Source: an uncultured Lactobacillus sp.
GTDB lineage: Bacteria > Bacillota > Bacilli > Lactobacillales > Lactobacillaceae
DNA: 55,864 bases
NCBI GenBank assembly: GCA_905204935.1
Contig: CAJLBJ010000011.1
Span: forward strand, 1 to 55,864
Direction of reading: 5' to 3'
The position numbers were made by a program, and so were the translations under genes. Shown here one piece after another: positions 26,106 to 35,413 of the stretch; positions within the stretch are counted from its first letter, which is position 1, and every line of letters starts with the position of its first letter. The notes beneath the pieces were generated by a model. That model worked only from the letters and a program-made list of their open reading frames with translations. It did no database searches and had not been told where the DNA came from.

Positions 26106-27155
26106 TTAGTCTTTATCGTTGTGTTCTTGCATCATTTTTGCGTAGATTTTTTGTCGTCTGATAATTTCATCTGGCGGTGTAATCTTTGGTGCATCTGGAT
26201 GCAAAAGCCATGTTGCTGCATAGTGTGTATCTGAAACTTTGAAGAATGGTGGTTGTTTTTCTGTATCAATCTTCATCGCATATGGATTACGTGCAGCAAA
26301 CGGATCACCTTTTGGCGGATCTAACAAATCAGGTGGTGTTCCTGGAATCGCTTCTAGGTGCTTACTTTCAAGTGTTGGCATTGAATTTAATAAGCCCCAT
26401 GTGTATGGATGCTTTGGATTGTAGAAAATTTCATCAACTGTACCGTATTCAACAATTTGGCCGGCATACATCACGGCAACACGATCTGCCATTCCGGCTA
26501 CGACACCTAAGTCGTGCGTGATAAAGATAATTGATGTTTCAATTTTTTGTTGCAATTCTTTCATCAAATCTAAAATTTGTGCTTGAATTGTCACGTCTAG
26601 AGCTGTTGTTGGTTCATCGGCAATCAAAATTTCTGGATAACATACCAAAGCAATCGCAATCACGATTCTTTGACGTTGACCACCAGAAAATTGATGTGGA
26701 TAATCATTGATACGTTCCTCAGCGTTAGTAATTCCAACAAGCTTCAAGATTTCTAAAGCTTGCGCCATTGCTTTTTTCTTTTCAACCTTTTTATGTTTCA
26801 TCAAAGGTTCTGCAATTTGACGACCAATCTTCATGGTTGGATCAAGCGAAGTCATTGGATCTTGAAAGATCATCGCAATATCTTTACCACGAATATTTTG
26901 CATTTCTTTTTCGGTCTTTTGCAATAAGTCTTGACCATGGAACATGATAGAACCGCCCATTACTTGTGCATTGTTAGCTAATAGGCCCATCAAACTCTTG
27001 GTCGTTACTGATTTACCTGAACCAGATTCCCCAACGATGGCCAACGTTTCGCCTTTATCCAAATGAAAACTCACATCACGAATGGCTTTCACGTCGCCCG
27101 CATATGTGTGGAAATTGATTTCAAGATTTTTTACTTCTAAAATTCTTTCACCCAT
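26106..27155 (-). CDS. oppD: oligopeptide ABC transporter ATP-binding protein OppD
   Basis: 349 residues. Walker A GESGSGKSVTT (about 40-50), Q-loop IAMIFQDPMTSLDP, signature FSGGQRQR and Walker B ILIADEPTTALDVT are present. The C-terminal substrate-specific extension ends at a KMMQEHNDKD tail. It pairs with OppF as a heterodimer under OppB/OppC. It starts 8 nt after oppC ends, so it is in the same transcript. Confidence 0.95.
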   Translation of the reverse strand: MGERILEVKNLEINFHTYAGDVKAIRDVSFHLDKGETLAIVGESGSGKSVTTKSLMGLLANNAQVMGGSIMFHGQDLLQKTEKEMQNIRGKDIAMIFQDPMTSLDPTMKIGRQIAEPLMKHKKVEKKKAMAQALEILKLVGITNAEERINDYPHQFSGGQRQRIVIAIALVCYPEILIADEPTTALDVTIQAQILDLMKELQQKIETSIIFITHDLGVVAGMADRVAVMYAGQIVEYGTVDEIFYNPKHPYTWGLLNSMPTLESKHLEAIPGTPPDLLDPPKGDPFAARNPYAMKIDTEKQPPFFKVSDTHYAATWLLHPDAPKITPPDEIIRRQKIYAKMMQEHNDKD

Positions 27156-27163
27156 AATTCAAC

Positions 27164-28189
27164 CTACCTTCTAGTCTTTGGATCAAATGCGTCACGCAAA
27201 CCGTCACCTAACAAGTTAAACGAAATCATCAAGACACACAAGACGATAGCTGGGAACCACATTTGGTAAGGCAAGAATTGGAAGTTCTTTTGCCCTTCGT
27301 TTAATAATACCCCAAGTGATGTTTCTGGTGCAGAAATACCAATCCCAATGAAACTCAAGAAGGCTTCAAAGAAGATTGCACTTGGAATGGTGTACATCGT
27401 TTGAATGATGATGATACTTGAGAGGTTTGGCACCAAATGTTTGATAGCAATCTTTGGTGCCGATTCACCCAAGGTTCGTGCAGCTAAAACATATTCTTGT
27501 GTTTTAAGCTGTAGCGTTTCGGCACGAATCATCCGCGCCATCGTTGTCCAACTAGAAATCGCAATCGCACAAATGATAGAACCCATACCTGGTTTCAAAA
27601 CAAGTAACATTAAAACAACAATAACTAAGTTTGGCACAGAAGAAATAACTTCGATGACACGCTGCATAATCGTATCTGTACGTCCGCCACGCCAACCTGA
27701 TATAATCCCATAGGTTACCCCGATGGTCAAATCAAAAAATGTCGCTACAATCGCAACGATTAAAGAAATTTTAGTACCGTAGATAATACGTTGAGCCAAG
27801 GAACGACCTAAATAATCAGTTCCTAAGATGAAATACTTATCGCTAGGTACATCGTTACTCTTATATTGATCAACCCATTCGCCTGCCACTAAAGACTTAC
27901 CGTTTAGTCCATCAATGTTTACACCCGGAATCTTAGGTGGTAAGTTAGCGTATTTAGGTGTAGATTTTACCAAGGTATCATGATCGATAAATGGTGTAGA
28001 TCCAAAAGCAACAATCACCATAATCAAGATGATGAATAATGAGATTACAGCACCCTTATTTTTCTTTAAACGACGCCATGCATCTTGAGTAAAGGTCAAT
28101 GAAGGTGCAGCAATCTTTTCATTGTCTAGGTGCACACTTTGAGTTAAGGGCTCAAAACTTTCTGGTGCTAATTTAATTTTTTCTTCCAT
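27164..28189 (-). CDS. oppC: oligopeptide ABC transporter permease OppC
   Basis: 341 residues. A cytoplasmic N-terminus (about 1-45) leads to a first membrane segment (AVISLFIILIMVIVAFGS), a large outer loop, then five membrane segments. The EAA loop that contacts the ATPase is EYVLAARTLGESAPKIAIKH. It partners with OppB; 5 nt separate the two genes. Confidence 0.95.
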   Translation of the reverse strand: MEEKIKLAPESFEPLTQSVHLDNEKIAAPSLTFTQDAWRRLKKNKGAVISLFIILIMVIVAFGSTPFIDHDTLVKSTPKYANLPPKIPGVNIDGLNGKSLVAGEWVDQYKSNDVPSDKYFILGTDYLGRSLAQRIIYGTKISLIVAIVATFFDLTIGVTYGIISGWRGGRTDTIMQRVIEVISSVPNLVIVVLMLLVLKPGMGSIICAIAISSWTTMARMIRAETLQLKTQEYVLAARTLGESAPKIAIKHLVPNLSSIIIIQTMYTIPSAIFFEAFLSFIGIGISAPETSLGVLLNEGQKNFQFLPYQMWFPAIVLCVLMISFNLLGDGLRDAFDPKTRR

Positions 28190-28194
28190 TATGC

Positions 28195-29124
28195 TTAACC
28201 CTCACTTCCTGCAAGACGAATACGTGGATCGATGATGCCATAAACAATGTCAGTTAACAAGATAACTAAAACTAGCCCTGCAGAAAAGAGCATTGTTACC
28301 CCCATGATAGTTGGGTAGTCATTTGTTGTTATTGACTTAACGTATTGTTCACCAATCCCTGGGATTGAAAAGATATTTTCGATAACCATTGAACCTGTCA
28401 TCAAGGCAACTGTATATGGTCCAATCAAAGTTACCAATGGAATCAAACTATTACGTAAAGCATGGTGATAGACGATTCCAAAACGACTCAAACCTTTAGC
28501 TCTAGCCAATTCGATATAATCAGAGTTTAAGACATCGACCATCCCGGTTCGAATAAACCTAGCTGTTTCAGCCAAAGGTCCAACCCCTAATGCAATTGTT
28601 GGTAAGACCGTATAGTTAAAGCCACCCCAATCAGCAATTGGGAACCAACCTAACTTCAATGCGATATAGTATTGTAATAAGACCGCTAAAACAAAGTTTG
28701 GTACGGATTTACCGATAATAGAAAGAATTGTTGCTAACGTATCAATCCAAGTATTACGATTGATCGCTGCAATTGAACCAATAATAATTCCAAAGAATAC
28801 CCCAAAAATCATTGCTTGAATCCCTAATTGAGCAGAAGCACCGATACGACTGGAAATTAAATATGAAACGGGTTGGTTACTGAATTGGAAAGATGTTCCC
28901 AAATCACCGTGTAACATTCCACCGATATATACGAGATATTGCATCCAAACTGGCTTATCCAAACCATATTGCTTGTTCATGATTTGAATTTGTTCTGGCG
29001 TCAGCTTTTGCTGATTCGAATATGGTGTCCCTGGCATTAACTTCATTAAAAAGAAGGTAATGGTTGCGACCAAAAAGAGCGTCAACACCATATAAAAAAC
29101 ACGCTTTAACAGGTATTTTTTCAT
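28195..29124 (-). CDS. oppB: oligopeptide ABC transporter permease OppB
   Basis: 309 residues with six predicted membrane segments; the first is FYMVLTLFLVATITFFLM. The EAA loop reads DYIELARAKGLSRFGIVYHH. It forms the channel with OppC. A stable hairpin lies between it and oppA, which probably lowers its expression relative to the binding protein. Confidence 0.95.
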   Translation of the reverse strand: MKKYLLKRVFYMVLTLFLVATITFFLMKLMPGTPYSNQQKLTPEQIQIMNKQYGLDKPVWMQYLVYIGGMLHGDLGTSFQFSNQPVSYLISSRIGASAQLGIQAMIFGVFFGIIIGSIAAINRNTWIDTLATILSIIGKSVPNFVLAVLLQYYIALKLGWFPIADWGGFNYTVLPTIALGVGPLAETARFIRTGMVDVLNSDYIELARAKGLSRFGIVYHHALRNSLIPLVTLIGPYTVALMTGSMVIENIFSIPGIGEQYVKSITTNDYPTIMGVTMLFSAGLVLVILLTDIVYGIIDPRIRLAGSEG

Positions 29125-29239
29125 AACTTGCCCTCACATTCCTAATGTTCTCTTAAAATAACAGATAAAACTGTTTATTTTCTATAATAGCGTAAAATAC
29201 ATGATTTTTACAGTATTTGTTTTAAAAAGCCTATATAAA

Positions 29240-29276
29240 CCAAGGGGGACTGGTACGAAAATACCAATCCCCTTGG
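29240..29276 (-). terminator. hairpin between oppA and oppB (attenuator or processing site)
   Basis: Arms CCAAGGGG (29240-29247) and CCCCTTGG (29269-29276), plus an inner TGGTA/TACCA stem. Only a weak T-rich tail follows in the direction of transcription, so partial termination or RNA stabilisation is likely. Confidence 0.65.
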
Positions 29277-29300
29277 TGTTAAATCTTACAATTTAACTAA

Positions 29301-30932
29301 TTATTCTTTTACATATGCTTCTTTAAAGTTGTAGTTTGCACCGGATGAATTGTAGATAACACCCTTAACTTTAGATTTAATTACCCAAGCTTGTGTTGAT
29401 TGATAGATTGGTGAAACGCCTTGATCTTCCATCAAGATCTTTTCAGCTTTAACTAAATCATCCCAACGTTTTGCAGGATCAACTGCATCTGTTGTCTTAG
29501 AAGCATTAACTAAAGCATCGTATTCAGCGTTACTCCACTTACCACGGTTGTATGAGTTATTTGTAGTAAACATATCTAAGAATGAAATTGGATCAGCAAA
29601 GTCCGCACCCCAAGCAGAGATTACGACATCAAAGTCACCCTTTTGTGAACGGTCTAAACGTGTCTTAAATGGCACATTAGCAGCCGTTACATTAGCGCCT
29701 TCTAAGTTAGATTCGATTGCGCTTTGCACAAATTCAGTTGACTTCTTAGCACCGTCTGTATCATCACTAAGCAAAGTAATGTCTAAGGAAGTTAAACCTT
29801 CTTCAGCCATACCTTCCTTCCACAACTTCTTAGCCTCTTCAACGTTGTATTCAACGCCTGTCTTTTCGTAAGCAGCTGTAGCAAAGTCTGTACCATCATA
29901 ACTAGATAAACCTTCTGGTACTAAACCTTTAGCAGGAATAGAACCATCACCTAAAACCTTATCAACAAATTGTTTACGGTTAATTACCATTGAGATAGCT
30001 TGACGAATCTTCTTGTTCTTGAAAGCTTTCTTAGTTTGGTTATATTCAAAGTAGAATGTTGAAGCTTGTGGACGGCTTACATATTCTTTAGAACCTTTTA
30101 ATTGCTTTGCTTGTTCAGCACTTAAACTAGTTGCATCAAGCTTACCTGATTGATACAAGTTGTAAGAAGTCGAAGCTGTCTTGTTAACCTTGTAGTTAAT
30201 CTTAGATAACTTCACAGCTTTCTTATCCCAGTATGCGTTATTTTTAGCTAATGTCCAGCTCAAGTTTGTCCCTGTCCAGCCAGTTAACTTAAATGGACCG
30301 TTGTAAACCATGTACTTAGAAGCTGTACCGTACTTAGAACCATACTTTTCAACAGCTTTTTCATTTTGTGGGAAGAATGTTGGGAAACCAAGTAATAATT
30401 TGAAGTATGGAACTTCTTTATCTAAAGTAACAACTAACTTGTAGTCACCTTCAGCTTTGATTCCTAAGTCTGTTACTGGCTTTTTGCCGTTCATGATATC
30501 GTTAACGTTTGCTACGCCATCAAAAAGATATGCATATTGTGAACCAGTCTTAGGATCAACTGTACGTTGCCATGAATAAACAAAATCTTTAGCTGTAACA
30601 GGATCACCATTTGACCATTTAGCATCTTTACGTAAAGTAAATGTATAAGTTAAACCATCATCAGAAACTTCTGTTTTCTTAGCAATTCCTGGCTCAATCT
30701 TAGAATTTTTACCAATACGATACAAACCTTCCATTGTGTTATTTAAAGCTGTAAAACTAACTGTATCAGTTGCTTGTGAAAGATCCATCGTTGGTAATTC
30801 TGCAGATTCGTTCCAATTTAAAACTTGCGCGTCACTACCACTAGAACTTGATTTATTAGAACCACAAGCTGCTAATGTCAAAGCAGAAACGGCCAAAACA
30901 GTACCGACTGCTGCAAACTTTTTAAGCTTCAT
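29301..30932 (-). CDS. oppA: oligopeptide-binding lipoprotein OppA
   Basis: 543 residues. The lipoprotein signal has the lipobox LAAC with C23, so the mature protein is anchored outside the membrane. The SBP family 5 pattern is clear (EPGIAKKTEVSDDGLTYTFT; AKWSNGDPVTAKDFVYSW). It captures peptides for OppBCDF. AAAGGAG precedes the ATG. It is the first gene of the operon. A second OppA-like gene at 50990 is its paralogue. Confidence 0.95.
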   Translation of the reverse strand: MKLKKFAAVGTVLAVSALTLAACGSNKSSSSGSDAQVLNWNESAELPTMDLSQATDTVSFTALNNTMEGLYRIGKNSKIEPGIAKKTEVSDDGLTYTFTLRKDAKWSNGDPVTAKDFVYSWQRTVDPKTGSQYAYLFDGVANVNDIMNGKKPVTDLGIKAEGDYKLVVTLDKEVPYFKLLLGFPTFFPQNEKAVEKYGSKYGTASKYMVYNGPFKLTGWTGTNLSWTLAKNNAYWDKKAVKLSKINYKVNKTASTSYNLYQSGKLDATSLSAEQAKQLKGSKEYVSRPQASTFYFEYNQTKKAFKNKKIRQAISMVINRKQFVDKVLGDGSIPAKGLVPEGLSSYDGTDFATAAYEKTGVEYNVEEAKKLWKEGMAEEGLTSLDITLLSDDTDGAKKSTEFVQSAIESNLEGANVTAANVPFKTRLDRSQKGDFDVVISAWGADFADPISFLDMFTTNNSYNRGKWSNAEYDALVNASKTTDAVDPAKRWDDLVKAEKILMEDQGVSPIYQSTQAWVIKSKVKGVIYNSSGANYNFKEAYVKE

Positions 30933-31290
30933 ATATTATGACAACTCCTTTATAAAAAATTAACAAAACAAAATACTTTTTAATCAATAATTGAATTTTA
31001 TATGAATTTGCTATGAAATTCAAGTATTTTTCTAATTTTTCTTAAAATAAATTTTACGTTTTTCAAATTTTCCCTAAAAATAAGTATTTTATATACCCAT
31101 TTTTTCTAATTTAACTTCAAAATCAGTAAATTTACACCATTTATTCGTACAAATACCGAACGTTAACCTCCAGATTCATTAAAGCGTTTTCTAATTTTTA
31201 TTTAAGATTCTTTATCATTTTAGTTCTAAAACTCAAGTTATTAAAAATATGCTAAAATAAAAACAAAAGCTAAAACAGAAAGGAAACATC
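30933..31290. promoter_or_regulatory. divergent oppA / hflX control region
   Basis: 358 bp without a gene, very AT-rich. It must hold promoters for both directions. AATACCGAACGTT at 31152-31164 is PurBox-like, with an inverted TTCG at 31144-31147, and shares the 14-mer ACCGAACGTTAACC with the purR upstream region. I see no riboswitch or T-box. Confidence 0.5.
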
Positions 31291-32547
31291 ATGATTCCCG
31301 TAATTATTGCAGGCATCGCCAATAAACAACTCAATTTTGACTATACAATGGATGAATTAGGCGCTTTAGCCAGCGCAAATGATATGGTCGTTTGTGCAGA
31401 TATTAGACAAAATATCTCACGTCCCTTGGCAGCTAGTTACTTTGGCAAAGGAAAATGTGAAGAGATTGCCACCAGTGCGCAACTTCATGATTGTTCAATT
31501 TTGGTAGTCAATGATGAATTAAGTGCTGTTCAAATCAGAAATCTCGAAGAGCTGACTGGATTACAAATCTTAGATCGTACAGCCTTAATTCTTGAAATCT
31601 TTGCTAAACGTGCCCGAACAAAAGAAGCTAAACTACAAGTAGAAATTGCCAAATTACAATATCAACTCCCCCGTCTAAGAACCTCAAGTATCAATAAATT
31701 TGATCAACAAACAGCCGGAAATACTGGCGGAGGCTATACTAACCGTGGTGCTGGTGAAAAGAAAATCGAACTAAATCGCCGTGTACTCGAAAAACGTATT
31801 AGCAACCTAAAAAAAGAATTAAAAGAGCTTTTAAAAGGCCAAGAAACACGCAGAAAAGCGCGTAAACAAGCCGGGCTAAAGACTGTAGCACTCGTTGGTT
31901 ATACCAACGCTGGTAAGTCAACTACACTTAATGGTTTATTAAAATTAGTCGGTCAAGATGCAGACAAACAAGTCTTTGAAAAAGATATGCTCTTTGCAAC
32001 CTTAGATACATCAGTACGTCGCTTACACTTTGCAGACAATCAAACCTTCTTGCTTAGTGACACTGTTGGTTTTGTTTCTAAATTGCCACATCATCTTGTT
32101 GCTGCTTTCAAATCAACTTTAGCCGAAGCAGCTCAAGCTGATTTATTAGTTCATGTAGTTGATTTATCAGATCCACATATGAAAGAAATGATGGATACTA
32201 CCGATCAAACCTTAAAAGAAATCGGTGTTAACAACATCGAAACGTTATATGCTTTCAATAAAGCTGATAAAACAAACGAAAACTATCCACAATATGAAGG
32301 TAATGATTTGATTTATTGCGCTAATGATCCTTCATCATTAGAATTATTAGCCCAAACCATTAAACAACGACTTTTCAAAGACCTGGTAACACAAACCTTT
32401 TTGATTCCTTTTGATCAAGGCAGATTTGTCGAATTGCTCAATCAACAGGCTACTATTATTTCTACCGAATACACCACAACGGGAATTCAAATTAGCGCAC
32501 AATTATCTTTACAATTAGCTGGACGTTTGCGTCAGTTTAAAATTTAA
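31291..32547 (+). CDS. hflX: ribosome-associated GTPase HflX
   Basis: 418 residues. The N-terminal HflX domain includes GKGKCEEIA and TGLQILDRTALILEIFAKRA; then comes a coiled linker. The G domain has G1 GYTNAGKST (about 203-211), G3 DTVGF and G4 NKAD. HflX rescues stalled ribosomes after heat or antibiotic stress. The ATG has AAAGGAAA upstream. Monocistronic with a strong terminator. Confidence 0.95.
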   Translation: MIPVIIAGIANKQLNFDYTMDELGALASANDMVVCADIRQNISRPLAASYFGKGKCEEIATSAQLHDCSILVVNDELSAVQIRNLEELTGLQILDRTALILEIFAKRARTKEAKLQVEIAKLQYQLPRLRTSSINKFDQQTAGNTGGGYTNRGAGEKKIELNRRVLEKRISNLKKELKELLKGQETRRKARKQAGLKTVALVGYTNAGKSTTLNGLLKLVGQDADKQVFEKDMLFATLDTSVRRLHFADNQTFLLSDTVGFVSKLPHHLVAAFKSTLAEAAQADLLVHVVDLSDPHMKEMMDTTDQTLKEIGVNNIETLYAFNKADKTNENYPQYEGNDLIYCANDPSSLELLAQTIKQRLFKDLVTQTFLIPFDQGRFVELLNQQATIISTEYTTTGIQISAQLSLQLAGRLRQFKI

Positions 32548-32597
32548 AAAGCATGTCAGTTAAACTTTTCAAAGCCTAACTGGCATGCTTTATTTTT
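32548..32597. terminator. bidirectional terminator between hflX and the GNAT gene
   Basis: 15-bp arms AAAGCATGTCAGTTA (32548-32562) and TAACTGGCATGCTTT (32577-32591), with one mismatch that is G-U on one strand. It overlaps the stop codon of the GNAT gene. Confidence 0.85.
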
Positions 32598-32973
32598 GAT
32601 AATGTTCAAAACAATATAATTTTTGGCTCTTATCTTCAAGTGGATAAAACCCTAGACTCGTATATAATTCACTAACTTGGTTATCTTTTAAAATCGCATC
32701 TATACGGGGCATATGTGCAAAATAATCCATTAGATGACGCATCAATGTCCAAGCAATCCTCTTACTACGATAAGCGGGTGTAATCAAGATATCTTGAATG
32801 TAAACAATCGTCATATAATCACTCAACACACAAATCCATCCGACCAATTCATGTTGTTCATAAGCTGCAATCACATATGATTTACGCAAAACTTTAGTAA
32901 TTCTAGTTAATTCATGCTCGGTCAGTGGCTGCTCTAAGTTTTTATAAAAGCGCGCGACTTGATATTTCGACAA
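32590..32973 (-). CDS. GNAT-family N-acetyltransferase
   Basis: 127 residues with the GNAT fold: VGWICVLSDYMTIVYIQDILITPAYRSKRIAWTLMRHL. The acetyl-CoA loop RSKRIA departs from the usual R/QxxGxG/A, so activity is less certain. The frame opens at TTG 32973 after a stop close upstream, and the ribosome site is poor. Substrate unknown. Single gene, convergent with hflX. Confidence 0.75.
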   Translation of the reverse strand: MSKYQVARFYKNLEQPLTEHELTRITKVLRKSYVIAAYEQHELVGWICVLSDYMTIVYIQDILITPAYRSKRIAWTLMRHLMDYFAHMPRIDAILKDNQVSELYTSLGFYPLEDKSQKLYCFEHYQK

Positions 32974-33155
32974 CTTAGGATTAACTATTAACTACTAACT
33001 CCAACACTATCCCCCTAACCGAAAAATGATAAAAAAATTACAATAATTATATGATACCTTCCTTTTGAATTCGAACGTTTTCGTAAAAAAATTTAGGTTT
33101 TTTAAGAGAAAATACTTTTTTTATTAGAAAAAGCACGTTACAATAGAACATACCA

Positions 33156-33183
33156 ATTTGAAAAATACCATAGTTTTTCAAAT
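33156..33183 (+). promoter_or_regulatory. leader hairpin before the LAT permease
   Basis: Perfect 10-bp arms ATTTGAAAAA (33156-33165) and TTTTTCAAAT (33174-33183) with loop TACCATAG, 10 nt before the AAAGG ribosome site. It may tune translation or be an operator. A plausible -10 (TACAAT) lies at 33139. Confidence 0.4.
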
Positions 33184-33210
33184 AAAAAAAGAAAGGTGGG
33201 TTCTACTAAT

Positions 33211-34533
33211 ATGGATAAGAAAAAAAGTGTTGTTCAACTCGATCGTTCACTGGGCTTTTTTTCATCACTTTCTTTAGTAGTTGGAACGGTTATCGGCTCA
33301 GGGATTTTCTTCAAGCAAGCATCTGTTTTGGATTATTCAGGTTCAACTAACAATGCTTTGCTAGCATGGACGCTTGGAGGCTTAATTACATTAACCTCAG
33401 GCTTAACCATTGCAGAAATCGGAGCACAGCTTCCCCATACTGGTGGCTTATACATTTATATGGAAAAGATTTATGGTAAGCTTTGGGGATTTTTAACGGG
33501 TTGGATGCAAATCGTCATCTATGGACCCGCCATGATTGCAGCATTAGGTGCTTATTTAGCAGTCTTGTTGGTTTCATTTTTTAATCTTCCACAATCGTCA
33601 ACGCTTGTTATCGCAGTTTCTTCTGTTGTTATTTTGACTGCATTTAACCTATTGGCCAATCGCTTTGGAGCTTATTTCCAAAACATTACCACTATTGCCA
33701 AATTCATTCCTATCGTGGCGATTATTATCTTTGGTCTTTTTTTTGGTAATCAAAACGCATTTGGACAAAGCTTACAAACTGTAGCACATAACTCAAATGG
33801 TAATTTGGGTGTTGCCATCTTAGCAACTTTATTTGCCTATGATGGTTGGATTTTGTTGGCTAATATGGGTGGTGAAATTAAAAATGTCAAAAAAACATTA
33901 CCGCTAGCTATCATCTGCGGAATATTATTGGTCTTATTGACCTATATGTCGGTAACATTTGCAATTTTTCGCGTTATGCCTGCTGACTTGATTCATAAAT
34001 TAGGCGAAAATGCAACACCACATTTTGCAACAATTGCTTTTGGTAATTTAGGTGGGCGCTTATTAAATATCGGCATCATCATTTCAATCATCGGTTGTAT
34101 GAATGGAAAAATTATGTCTTTTCCCCGTATTATGTACGCTATGGCTAAAAACGATGAATTGCCATTTTCTAAGCAAATCTCTTATATTCACAAAACAATG
34201 AAGACTCCAATGGTTGCTACGACAATTACTTCCCTAATCGCAATTGGAATGATTTTGTGTGTTGATGCTGATCGTTTGACCGAAGTTTGTATCTTTACTA
34301 TTTATTGTTTTTACGTAATGACATTCTTTGGAATCTTTAAGCTACGCAAACAAAATCCAAACGGCGATCATTTCAAAACACCACTTTACCCTATTGTGCC
34401 AATCATCGCGATTGTCTGCACCACATTTGTTTTAATAAGTGAAATCTTTTCTGATCTGCCTGGCGTTATCGTTTCACTTATCTTCATTCTTGTAGGGATT
34501 CCAGTCTATTGGTATAAACAAAAAAATAATTAA
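33211..34533 (+). CDS. APC-superfamily amino acid permease (LAT/SteT-like)
   Basis: 440 residues, about 12 membrane segments. The first helix has GTVIGSGIFF, the unwound APC substrate site; TGGLYIYMEKIYGKLWGFLTGW follows, as in bacterial LAT exchangers such as SteT (Ser/Thr exchange). The start ATG 33211 gives MDKKKS; a GTG 15 nt upstream overlaps the AAAGGTGG ribosome site. Substrate cannot be fixed from sequence. Confidence 0.85.
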   Translation: MDKKKSVVQLDRSLGFFSSLSLVVGTVIGSGIFFKQASVLDYSGSTNNALLAWTLGGLITLTSGLTIAEIGAQLPHTGGLYIYMEKIYGKLWGFLTGWMQIVIYGPAMIAALGAYLAVLLVSFFNLPQSSTLVIAVSSVVILTAFNLLANRFGAYFQNITTIAKFIPIVAIIIFGLFFGNQNAFGQSLQTVAHNSNGNLGVAILATLFAYDGWILLANMGGEIKNVKKTLPLAIICGILLVLLTYMSVTFAIFRVMPADLIHKLGENATPHFATIAFGNLGGRLLNIGIIISIIGCMNGKIMSFPRIMYAMAKNDELPFSKQISYIHKTMKTPMVATTITSLIAIGMILCVDADRLTEVCIFTIYCFYVMTFFGIFKLRKQNPNGDHFKTPLYPIVPIIAIVCTTFVLISEIFSDLPGVIVSLIFILVGIPVYWYKQKNN

Positions 34534-34534
34534 T

Positions 34535-34590
34535 AAAAAAGGCACTCCAGTTGATATGTATCAAAGTACATATCAAGGAGGCCTTTTTTT
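34535..34590 (+). terminator. long hairpin terminator after the LAT permease gene
   Basis: Inner 10-bp arms TTGATATGTA (34551-34560) / TACATATCAA (34567-34576), plus an outer ACTCC/GGAG and GGC/GCC stem, followed by seven or more T. Confidence 0.85.
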
Positions 34591-35401
34591 ATGCCTTTTC
34601 TTTATACGCTACCTTAACTTCTAACGCAAAATCAGCTTTAGTTTCTGGCATTAAGCTAGCACGTCCTGCCCTACGATAATGCCCTTTTTGAACTACAACT
34701 GTTGCTAAAGTCAAATCATAATCTTGTTGTGCATTTTTAGCTGCCAACAAACCAATTGTTTTAATCTGTGCTAATTCATATTTTTCTAATTGGTTAAGAC
34801 CGCCATATACGAATAGACCTTGAGGCGTTACTTGCAATTCAAAATAAGGTAAGACAACAGGTTCTTGTAATGCATATACTGGTTTAGCATCTTGGCTAGC
34901 TTTTGCTAATAAACTCGCTTCATCTTTTTGACCATAATCTAGTTGCAAATAACCACTTGCTTCTAATTTAGCTACCAACATATTTAAATTTTGTTGTTGT
35001 GTTGGAGTAATATCGATTGTTGTTGGTAAAAGCTTTTCTTCACTAAAAATACCATTTGTTTGAACAAAACCTGGTTGTGGCTTACTCTTGCTTGTTGTAG
35101 CCAATGGATCTTTAGCTGCAATCCCTAGCATTTTTTCAATCTTAGGTGAAATATCATATTTTGACGACTTAGTAGTAAAGTAATACAAAAAATTCAAATA
35201 TGCAAAATAAGCGATTATTAAAAATGCTAAGATAAACAAGGTGCCGCGTCCAACAAAGCCGTTGACAAAAAATCTATATGCAACATATAGCAAATAAAAA
35301 TTACCACCGGCTGCTAGAATAGTGTATATTTGATTTTTTAGCTTAACACTAAGATTAATATAGCCTAAATAGCCTGCAATTGTTCCAAAAAAACTAAACA
35401 T
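34589..35401 (-). CDS. membrane protein of unknown function (DUF6681-like)
   Basis: 270 residues. Two membrane segments lie near 25-48 (IYTILAAGGNFYLLYVAYRFF) and 52-76 (GTLFILAFLIIAYFAYLNFLYYF). A soluble part (about 80-270) with a Q/K-rich linker and a beta-rich end (VTPQGLFVYGGLNQLEKYELAQIKTIG) follows. It resembles an uncharacterised family of lactobacilli. It follows a Ser-rich secreted protein with only a 12-nt gap, so the two are probably co-expressed at the cell envelope. Confidence 0.55.
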   Translation of the reverse strand: MFSFFGTIAGYLGYINLSVKLKNQIYTILAAGGNFYLLYVAYRFFVNGFVGRGTLFILAFLIIAYFAYLNFLYYFTTKSSKYDISPKIEKMLGIAAKDPLATTSKSKPQPGFVQTNGIFSEEKLLPTTIDITPTQQQNLNMLVAKLEASGYLQLDYGQKDEASLLAKASQDAKPVYALQEPVVLPYFELQVTPQGLFVYGGLNQLEKYELAQIKTIGLLAAKNAQQDYDLTLATVVVQKGHYRRAGRASLMPETKADFALEVKVAYKEKA

Positions 35402-35413
35402 TCTCTTTTTCTC

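Noticed and set aside
33064..33084. A third PurBox (TTCGAACGTTTTCG) upstream of the permease gene
   Set aside because: It lacks the CCGAAC core and a paired site, so it may be chance in AT-rich DNA.
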